This document shows, piece after piece, positions 8,049 through 13,352 of a DNA stretch of 13,352 nt (position 1 is its first letter; each line of letters begins with the position of its first letter). A program made the translations under genes and the position numbers. The stretch is from Candidatus Symbiothrix sp. (GTDB taxonomy: Bacteria > Bacteroidota > Bacteroidia > Bacteroidales > Azobacteroidaceae): assembly GCA_031270925.1 (NCBI GenBank), contig JAISWY010000305.1, positions 1 through 13,352 on the forward strand, in the 5' to 3' direction. The notes beneath the pieces were generated by a model, which was not told the DNA's origin, ran no database searches, and saw only the letters and a program-made list of their open reading frames with translations.

Positions 8049-8069
8049 TGCTCATGTTTGCCAAAAGGA

Positions 8070-9035
8070 TTAGGGATAGATTTTTTGCAGGCAGTTTTTT
8101 ATTATTAATCCCCATTCCGTCAAATCGTTATCCGTCCATTCGGCTTTCTTTTGGTTGTCGGGCGTAATCATCGAACAAGTTTCCGCTTTATTCGTTACCG
8201 ACCATACCGCCCAACTGATTTTGTGTTGTTCCATCCATTCGAGCCATGCTTGCCATTCGTTATAATTAATCGGGCCGTCGCCGGTGGCTTCCATACCTGC
8301 ACATTCCGATACGAAAATGGGAATACCTTTGGCAATGGCTTGATCGGCGCGAGTACGCAGATATTGCTTGTGGGTTGCGGCGTAAAAATGGAGCGTGTAC
8401 ATGATATTTTTGAATCCGGTAATCGGGTCGGCGGCCACTTTGTCGAGGTCTTGATCCCAATGCGGATTTCCCAGCAAGATCAGATTATCGGGGTCGATGG
8501 CACGAATGGTTTTGATTACTTCAATCGAATATTGTTTGACTTCTTCCCACGAACATTTATCGGTCGGCTCGTTGAATATCTCGTAAATCACTTTCGGGTT
8601 ATCTTTGTATTTTTCAGCTACTTGCGTAAAGAAATATTGCGCTTCCGAAGTATGGATTTCGTGGGCGTGCCAATCAATAATCACATACAAATCTTCGGAC
8701 AAAGCGGCATCGACTACTTTGTACAAACATTCTTTGGCAAAAGGCGGATTGCGGAGATAAGCGCCATCGGGTTCTACACCGATAGCGGCGCGAATCAGAT
8801 TGATATGCCAGTCTTTTTTCAGCCATTTCACGGTTTCGGAATCGTAGAAAAGCGGCCACCAGTTGTGCCAGCCCAGACTTACGCCGCGAAGTACAACCGT
8901 GTCGCCTTTTTCGTTAAGCAAAGCGGAACCTTGCACTTTTAATTGTGCGGCCGGATTGTTGTCGATTTTGTTGTCGGAGCAGGATGCGATTAGACAGCCA
9001 ATGCAAAATAATGCAAAAAATTTTAATTTAGACAT
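8070..9035 (-). CDS. GH5 endo-glycanase lipoprotein, cellulase-like (probably GH5_2)
   Basis: This 321-residue secreted lipoprotein has an N-terminal hydrophobic signal ending in the lipobox IASC (C19), so it is anchored to the outer membrane or periplasmic face. The rest is one GH5 TIM-barrel: LRGVSLGWHNWW (49-60), IRAAIG (81-86), DWHAHEIHT (121-129), YEIFNEP with acid/base E156, HFYAATH (216-222), IFVSECAG with nucleophile E244, and SWAVWSVTNK (274-283). The layout resembles GH5_2 endo-1,4-beta-glucanases rather than GH5_7/GH5_8 mannanases, so it may cut the glucosyl links of glucomannan; mannanase activity is not excluded. The nucleophile is followed by Cys-Ala rather than the common Trp-Gly or Tyr-Gly. 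Its ATG overlaps the end of the GH26 gene by 13 nt, so the two enzymes are probably made together. Confidence 0.9.
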   Translation of the reverse strand: MSKLKFFALFCIGCLIASCSDNKIDNNPAAQLKVQGSALLNEKGDTVVLRGVSLGWHNWWPLFYDSETVKWLKKDWHINLIRAAIGVEPDGAYLRNPPFAKECLYKVVDAALSEDLYVIIDWHAHEIHTSEAQYFFTQVAEKYKDNPKVIYEIFNEPTDKCSWEEVKQYSIEVIKTIRAIDPDNLILLGNPHWDQDLDKVAADPITGFKNIMYTLHFYAATHKQYLRTRADQAIAKGIPIFVSECAGMEATGDGPINYNEWQAWLEWMEQHKISWAVWSVTNKAETCSMITPDNQKKAEWTDNDLTEWGLIIKNCLQKIYP

Positions 9036-10471
9036 GATGATATTTTGAAGTTTTTCAAATTCGGAATTTTATCGCGGGAAAGCACTCGTTCGTCATTCCA
9101 AGCATTGTTCCAAAAATCAATATTTCCGTATTGATGGTCGGTTTGCCGGAAAGCCGAAGAATTTATATCGTTTGTTCGTTCGTAATCGTACCAAGGCATA
9201 AACCACGACCAAGTTGCGCCCGCGTTCCATTGGTCGGAGAGCTGCGCCACGTTGCCACATTCGCCCAATGTAATGATTTTACCGGGATATTGCTTTTGCA
9301 AGGCACTGTATTCGTTAAACACCGTATGGACCGAAGTTTGGTTGTATAAATCGCGGGCGATAATATCCACATATTCGTTTCCCGGATAAAAAGGAGAGTC
9401 GTTGATTTCCGATGTCCAAACCCAAATCAAGTTGTTCAACTCCCTCTGTTGAAAGTAATTGAACATATAAATCCAAAGTCCTTTGAATGCTTCTGCGCCG
9501 TCGCGTCCCCACCAGAACCACGCAGAGCCTTTGTAGCCCGTTGCATATAGATTTCCAGCCGCTTCGTGCAAAGGTCGCCACAAAACGGGAATATTTTTAT
9601 TTTTCAACAAAAGCAGATAATCGGCGATTTTTTCCAAATCGGCTTTCATTCTTGTATTTTCCCAAGTGCCTTCTTTCAAAGCATTTGTGGGACTGAAAGT
9701 TGTTCCATCGGGAAAAGCATTGTCTTTGGGACGGAAAGTAACGTCATTGGTGGCGGCAGTTTCGGATTTTGGAACGTTCCAATGCCACATACAACTCACG
9801 ACGCCGTTGTTATTCCACCAATCTTCAACTACTTGCGTGTTTCCGTAATTGATCCAGTCGGCGGGCGATGCGTAGAGAAATATATAATCGAAAGTGTTTA
9901 GCGCGGGATATTTTCCGGTGTGATGATGCACCCATTCGGCTTCGTTGGTGTTCCAACTGACGTTGGCGACGGCGCCGGACAGGATTTTTTTGCCGTAGTT
10001 TTCTTTGAGGAAATTGTATAATTGAACAATTTCGACCGTCGGATTTTTTACGACCAAATCCGACAATTCGATTTCGGGAAATTCGGATGTTGAAAAATTC
10101 AGTGAAAAAACTTCGGTATTCAATTTGCCGGGATTGGCTTTGATGGCGTTTTTTTCGATTGTTAGGGTGTAATTTGTATTTTCGTTCAAGGCATTTAATT
10201 CTACTATCAGCGAATCCTTAGTTGTTTTTGCTTGCTGTATAACATTCCCATTGATTTTGATTTTTGTTTTATCCGCCAAAATAACAGGATGGTCGAAGAC
10301 AAACACAGCTTGGCTTGTTTGAGGAGGAATGACTTCATTTTCAACAGGTTGCGTTTTAATTAATTGCGGGATTTGTGCTTCTGCCGGAGTCGGCTCATTA
10401 TTGTTTTCGCATGAAAAAAGCAAAAAACACAATGAACAGAAAAAATAGAAACAACGATGCTTGTTTATCAT
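9023..10471 (-). CDS. GH26 endo-beta-1,4-mannanase lipoprotein
   Basis: This 482-residue lipoprotein hydrolyses internal beta-1,4-mannosidic bonds outside the cytoplasm. A Cys/Phe-rich signal peptide ends in LFSC (C21), followed by a Pro/Glu linker. An Ig-like domain of the Big_5 type spans about 36-128 (VFVFDHPV, NTNYTLTIEKNAI). The GH26 barrel spans about 143-478, with WHWNVP (229-234), WRPLHEA with acid/base E303, WFWWGRDG (318-325), IWVWTSE (349-355), nucleophile E404 in TLGECGNV and SWFMPWYD (422-429). The frame extends to 10507, but the ATG at 10471 gives a proper signal peptide, and the longer start would reach into the terminator loop region. It starts 64 nt after the glycan-binding lipoprotein gene, with a terminator between, and overlaps GH5. 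No promoter is seen just upstream, so expression probably depends on readthrough. Confidence 0.93.
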   Translation of the reverse strand: MINKHRCFYFFCSLCFLLFSCENNNEPTPAEAQIPQLIKTQPVENEVIPPQTSQAVFVFDHPVILADKTKIKINGNVIQQAKTTKDSLIVELNALNENTNYTLTIEKNAIKANPGKLNTEVFSLNFSTSEFPEIELSDLVVKNPTVEIVQLYNFLKENYGKKILSGAVANVSWNTNEAEWVHHHTGKYPALNTFDYIFLYASPADWINYGNTQVVEDWWNNNGVVSCMWHWNVPKSETAATNDVTFRPKDNAFPDGTTFSPTNALKEGTWENTRMKADLEKIADYLLLLKNKNIPVLWRPLHEAAGNLYATGYKGSAWFWWGRDGAEAFKGLWIYMFNYFQQRELNNLIWVWTSEINDSPFYPGNEYVDIIARDLYNQTSVHTVFNEYSALQKQYPGKIITLGECGNVAQLSDQWNAGATWSWFMPWYDYERTNDINSSAFRQTDHQYGNIDFWNNAWNDERVLSRDKIPNLKNFKISSCLN

Positions 10472-10490
10472 TTTATTTATAACAAAAGAA

Positions 10491-10523
10491 AAAAGGGCAA
10501 AGCACACAAATCCTTGCCCTTTT
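10491..10523 (-). terminator. Rho-independent terminator between glycan-binding protein and GH26 genes
   Basis: A perfect 10-bp inverted repeat, AAAAGGGCAA (10491-10500) and TTGCCCTTTT (10514-10523), surrounds a 13-nt loop. Read on the minus strand the GC core is followed by a T-rich run. It starts 13 nt after the stop of the 785-residue lipoprotein gene and ends 20 nt before the GH26 ATG. As the downstream genes point the same way and no promoter is visible in the gap, it may be a partial terminator that lowers enzyme expression relative to the surface-binding protein. The hairpin flanked by A-run and T-run could work in both directions. Confidence 0.75.
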
Positions 10524-10535
10524 CCGATTAATAAT

Positions 10536-12893
10536 TTATTGAAGGATCGACACTTTGTTGATAGTCATGTTTTGACCGCCAAGAATGATAGCTGTTGTTG
10601 ACCAGCCGTCGTCCACTGTTAATATTACATCCAGAATAGCCTGTGTCAGCACTACTTCATACGTTGTAGCGTCGGCAGGCACGCTTACCGAACCCCATTC
10701 CAGGTCGAAATTCGGATCGTCGGGAATAGCTACTTTCGCCCAATTGGCGTCTTGCAAAGCGAATTGAGGATTTTCACCGGTAATGATGTACATTTTCAGG
10801 ATGGCTCCTGCGTGTACACCGTCGAATGATTCCTTATACAAGCGTAAGGAATTCGTCCAACTTCCCAAATCGACCGATTCGTTTGAAATAACCGTTTCTT
10901 TCAGCCCGCCTTTTACAATGGTCGATACTTTGGATATAATCACATTCTGACCGCCCACTATGATAGCCGTTGTACTCCAACCATCCTCAACCGAAAGAAT
11001 CGTATTCAGAATATCTTGCGTAAGCGTGATTTCATAAGTCGTTGATCCTTCGGGAATATTGATGGTTTGATATTGCGAATCGAAATTCGGATCATTCGGG
11101 ACATCCAATTTAGCCCAGTTCGCATCTTGCAAAGCAATTTGTGCATTAGCAGCTGTAGTAGTCAAATAGAATTTCAAAATAGATCCGGCGGGAACGCCTT
11201 CAAATCCTTCTTTATACAAACGAACTGTATTTGTCCAAGAACCCAAATCGACGAGTTCGTTACTGATAACCGTTTCTTTTTGACCGGCTCCGGTTACTTT
11301 AATCGTGTAAACCGCTTCTCCGTTGGACGAAACAAGTTTCAATTGAGTATTACCATCCGCATTATTCGGAACGGAGATATACAGTTTCGGAGCAGAATAG
11401 ATGAATTTGACAGGTTCGCCGTTAATATGAACATCCGTCAGTTTATCGGCGTTTTCTACTTCAACCGTAAAAACGCCACCGGCTTGGATGTCGGCCGCAG
11501 GTCCCGGCGGATCGGGAATATAACAAACCGTTGGCTTCAAAATCGTCAATATAGAGCATTCAAGCCTTGTTCCATTCGCCAAATGCAGTACGGGTGCGCC
11601 TGAAATTGCGTTTTCCGGCACTTCAACTGTTATTTGGGTAGCCGAAGGAGTTACGGGAACCTCAATGTTGTGGGCAAATGTAATTTTAGTTACCAAATCC
11701 AAATTTGTACCGGTAATGGTAACTGTTTCGCCCGGATTAACCGATGTTGGAGCTAAATTGGTAACATTCGGCTTTACCAAAGTAATCACATCGGTTTCAA
11801 GTGTTGCTCCCGATGCGACTTTCAGCTTGATGGCGCCGTCAATAGCCATTGTTGGAATGACAACCGTAATTTTACTGTCGGCGTATGTAAAGTCTGTTTT
11901 AACATTATCATTAAATGCAATTTCGGTAATCAAATCAAGATTATTTCCGGAAATGATAATGTTTTTCCCCGCTTTATATCCATCAGGCGCAGCAAGACTC
12001 AAATTGTCGGGAACAAGCATTGTCAGCGCATCTGCAGTTTCGGAAGTTTCGTTTGAATAGGCTGTCGCTAATACTGTACCATTTTGAGCCGTAAATGGGA
12101 CAATCAACTTGATTTCGTCGGTAGTTTGTGAAGTAAAACTTGCCGTATCCGCTACCACATTGCCGCCGAAAGTGAGTGATAATACAAGATCCAGATTCTC
12201 GCCGGTTAATGTAACTTCTGTTGTACCACCTTTTACATTCTCCAAGGGAGTAATGCCGGTTACTACGGGTTGAGCAATGTTCAAAACACCTGTTTCGGGA
12301 TTGGAATAATATTCATTCCCATACGTATCCACCACTTTGAGTACGCCGGTTACAGCGCCGCGATGCACCTTAACAACAATCGTTTTGCGATCTTGCGAAA
12401 CAAAATCGGCAGAGTCAACAAGAGCTTCGTTACCTGAGAAAACAACACTTGTGATGTTCCAAAGATAATCGCCGGTTATAGTTACTACATCGCCTTCTCG
12501 AATAGTAGCATCGGTAGGCGCAACCGATTCGATGAAGAACGGTTCCGTAAACGACAAGGATGCTTTCGATGTGATTTCGCCCCCTGCAAATTTAATGATA
12601 ATGCGCCCTTCCATTGCGCTTTGCGGTACAACTACGCGAATTTCGGTTTTAGAAATTCGTTCAATGTCGCTGCCTGTAATGTCTTCGCAACCGGGTAAAA
12701 GCACGGCCGTAACTTTATCGAGATTTCTACCGATGATTTTAATTTTCCCTTCGCGAAGCACCGGATTGGGGCCGAATGCTTCCAGCACGACCTGATCGCC
12801 GGCATCCTCTTTCTCGCAACTTGTCAAAAACGATGCGCTTGCCAGCAGGCACAATGTCAAGAGGATCAAATGATTATAAAATATTTTTTTCAT
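10536..12893 (-). CDS. Surface glycan-binding lipoprotein with IPT/TIG-like repeats and duplicated C-terminal module
   Basis: This 785-residue protein is probably displayed on the outer membrane to bind mannan for the SusC/D system. The signal peptide ends in LTSC (C26), followed by the acidic EKED that favours surface export in this phylum. About six Ig-like IPT/TIG repeats follow, roughly 32-117, 118-207, 208-294, 295-374, 375-452 and 453-535; several show the typical ITGxNLDxVTxI-like strand (for example 393-404) and IxVxVPxxAxxG (420-431). The C-terminus holds two copies of a 120-residue module (540-659 and 666-785), about 60 percent identical, with conserved LGSWTN, ALQDANWAK, DPNFD and DGWSTTAII; W553/W593/W639 and W679/W718/W764 are candidate sugar-stacking residues. 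I do not recognise the module. It lies 11 nt after another binding-protein gene and ahead of the GH26 mannanase. Surface-binding role is likely; ligand is inferred. Confidence 0.85.
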   Translation of the reverse strand: MKKIFYNHLILLTLCLLASASFLTSCEKEDAGDQVVLEAFGPNPVLREGKIKIIGRNLDKVTAVLLPGCEDITGSDIERISKTEIRVVVPQSAMEGRIIIKFAGGEITSKASLSFTEPFFIESVAPTDATIREGDVVTITGDYLWNITSVVFSGNEALVDSADFVSQDRKTIVVKVHRGAVTGVLKVVDTYGNEYYSNPETGVLNIAQPVVTGITPLENVKGGTTEVTLTGENLDLVLSLTFGGNVVADTASFTSQTTDEIKLIVPFTAQNGTVLATAYSNETSETADALTMLVPDNLSLAAPDGYKAGKNIIISGNNLDLITEIAFNDNVKTDFTYADSKITVVIPTMAIDGAIKLKVASGATLETDVITLVKPNVTNLAPTSVNPGETVTITGTNLDLVTKITFAHNIEVPVTPSATQITVEVPENAISGAPVLHLANGTRLECSILTILKPTVCYIPDPPGPAADIQAGGVFTVEVENADKLTDVHINGEPVKFIYSAPKLYISVPNNADGNTQLKLVSSNGEAVYTIKVTGAGQKETVISNELVDLGSWTNTVRLYKEGFEGVPAGSILKFYLTTTAANAQIALQDANWAKLDVPNDPNFDSQYQTINIPEGSTTYEITLTQDILNTILSVEDGWSTTAIIVGGQNVIISKVSTIVKGGLKETVISNESVDLGSWTNSLRLYKESFDGVHAGAILKMYIITGENPQFALQDANWAKVAIPDDPNFDLEWGSVSVPADATTYEVVLTQAILDVILTVDDGWSTTAIILGGQNMTINKVSILQ
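10539..10898 (-). repeat. Second copy of the C-terminal module (residues 666-785)
   Basis: This segment codes for the last 120 residues of the glycan-binding lipoprotein. It aligns with the preceding copy over its full length with a single one-residue gap, sharing ETVISNE, VDLGSWTN, RLYKE, ALQDANWAK, DPNFD and DGWSTTAII. It ends one codon before the stop. It has an extra tryptophan (W733), where the first copy has tyrosine. Confidence 0.85.
10917..11276 (-). repeat. First copy of the C-terminal module (residues 540-659)
   Basis: This segment codes for the upstream copy of the duplicated module. Only six residues (VKGGLK) separate it from the second copy, and both are introduced by a short Gly-containing linker ending in Lys-Glu. 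By eye about 76 of 120 positions are identical between copies, so the duplication is recent compared with the IPT repeats, which have drifted far apart. Confidence 0.85.
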
Positions 12894-12904
12894 ATTGCTG
12901 CTAT

Positions 12905-13352
12905 TTATTTGTTCTTAACAATTCTAAAATTATCCATCCATATTTCGATTGGCGTGGTAACGTTTGAGCCACCGAAAACAAAGGCGTAGAAATTTACTAT
13001 TTCGCCGAAGTTGTTGCCGTAAGAAACGTCGTTTGCCGCTGACGCCTTACAATGATTGAAACTGCTCAATGGGATGGTGCAAGTTTTCCACACGGTTACC
13101 AAATCATTTCCGTCTTCGCCGAATGGAGTCCAAAGATATTGCACACGATTTGCCGCGTCAATATTGTCGCCGCCATCATTAGTACCGAACCACATATACA
13201 TTTGAGTGCCGGCCCAATGAACCGATTTGTATTCAAATTTCAACGAATAGTTGGTTACCATATCACTGTCGTCTATCGGCGTAATCAAAGGCGTTTGAGC
13301 AGGATTGATGTAAACGATTTGCAATTTATCCGAAGGCCATGTCCAATTTCCG
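12905..13352 (-). CDS. C-terminal part of a surface glycan-binding protein (partial at window edge)
   Basis: The frame is open to the window edge (first full codon at 13351-13349) and gives the last 148 residues. The fragment begins GNWTWPSDK and contains a Trp/Tyr-rich beta-sandwich-like sequence: YSLKFEYKSVHW, TQMYMWFGTNDGG, RVQYLWTPFGED, VWKTCTIPLSSF, then NFYAFVFGG and the ending IEIWMDNFRIVKNK. This ending and the aromatic content resemble the C-terminal glycan-binding domain of Bacteroidota SGBP-B proteins, which follow IPT domains. The gene stops 11 nt before the next glycan-binding lipoprotein, so the two are co-transcribed. In polysaccharide utilisation loci such genes usually follow susC and susD, which are expected to the right. 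The start, signal and upstream domains are not in view; family assignment is moderate. Confidence 0.75.
   Translation of the reverse strand, partial: GNWTWPSDKLQIVYINPAQTPLITPIDDSDMVTNYSLKFEYKSVHWAGTQMYMWFGTNDGGDNIDAANRVQYLWTPFGEDGNDLVTVWKTCTIPLSSFNHCKASAANDVSYGNNFGEIVNFYAFVFGGSNVTTPIEIWMDNFRIVKNK

Noticed and set aside
8041..8069. Weak hairpin after the GH5 stop codon as a terminator
   Set aside because: The stem is AT-rich with a bulge and has no clear T-run; its right part serves as the promoter -33 region of GH130.
8151..8942. Open frame of about 260 codons on the plus strand
   Set aside because: It mirrors the GH5 gene, whose catalytic motifs are intact on the minus strand; the plus-strand product matches nothing I recognise.
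10472..10507. Longer N-terminus for the GH26 mannanase starting at 10507
   Set aside because: It would overlap the terminator hairpin and put extra residues before an otherwise normal lipoprotein signal peptide.
11067..11603. Open frame of about 180 codons on the plus strand
   Set aside because: It lies inside the glycan-binding lipoprotein gene in the opposite strand and is explained by its codon pattern.
12118..12893. IPT repeats as a DNA-level repeat array
   Set aside because: The Ig-like repeats are similar only in protein pattern; no long near-identical DNA is visible, unlike the C-terminal duplication.

Overview
The window comes from a Bacteroidota genome, probably order Bacteroidales. 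The evidence is TAnnTTTG-type -7 promoter elements, lipoprotein-anchored surface glycan-binding proteins with IPT/TIG domains, a Bacteroides-style mannan operon (GH26, GH130, GPH symporter, epimerase), LL-diaminopimelate aminotransferase, and a DUF3467 protein beside an aspartokinase. Genus cannot be resolved by eye. All eleven genes lie on the minus strand, so transcription runs from high to low coordinates and there are no long gene-free stretches. I see no tRNA, rRNA, CRISPR array, insertion sequence or phage gene.

Right part (13352 down to about 4092): a beta-mannan or glucomannan utilisation locus. In transcription order it holds the C-terminal end of a surface glycan-binding protein cut by the window edge, and a 785-residue surface lipoprotein with about six Ig-like/IPT repeats and a duplicated C-terminal module. 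A rho-independent terminator follows, then a lipoprotein GH26 endo-mannanase overlapping a lipoprotein GH5 endoglucanase-like enzyme. Next come a cytoplasmic GH130 mannosylglucose phosphorylase, a GPH-family sugar:cation symporter and a cytoplasmic AGE-family mannobiose/cellobiose 2-epimerase. Together these give the known Bacteroides fragilis-type route. Surface proteins bind and cut the polymer, and the symporter brings mannobiose into the cytoplasm. The epimerase converts mannobiose to mannosyl-glucose, and the phosphorylase releases mannose 1-phosphate and glucose. A SusC/SusD pair is expected just beyond the right edge but is not seen.

Left part (about 4080 down to 1): housekeeping and envelope genes. 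These are dapL (lysine and peptidoglycan precursor synthesis), a membrane phosphoethanolamine-transferase-like protein only 3 nt after dapL, a small DUF3467 protein with its own well-formed promoter, and the N-terminal aspartokinase part of a probable ThrA cut by the left edge.

The pathway itself is described in the literature; I do not see a wholly new system. The points most worth a second look are the tandem-duplicated, possibly unclassified glycan-binding module at the end of the 785-residue lipoprotein, the terminator that separates binding protein from enzymes, the internal promoters that can uncouple the cytoplasmic steps, and a palindrome between GH130 and the symporter that looks like a dispersed repeat.
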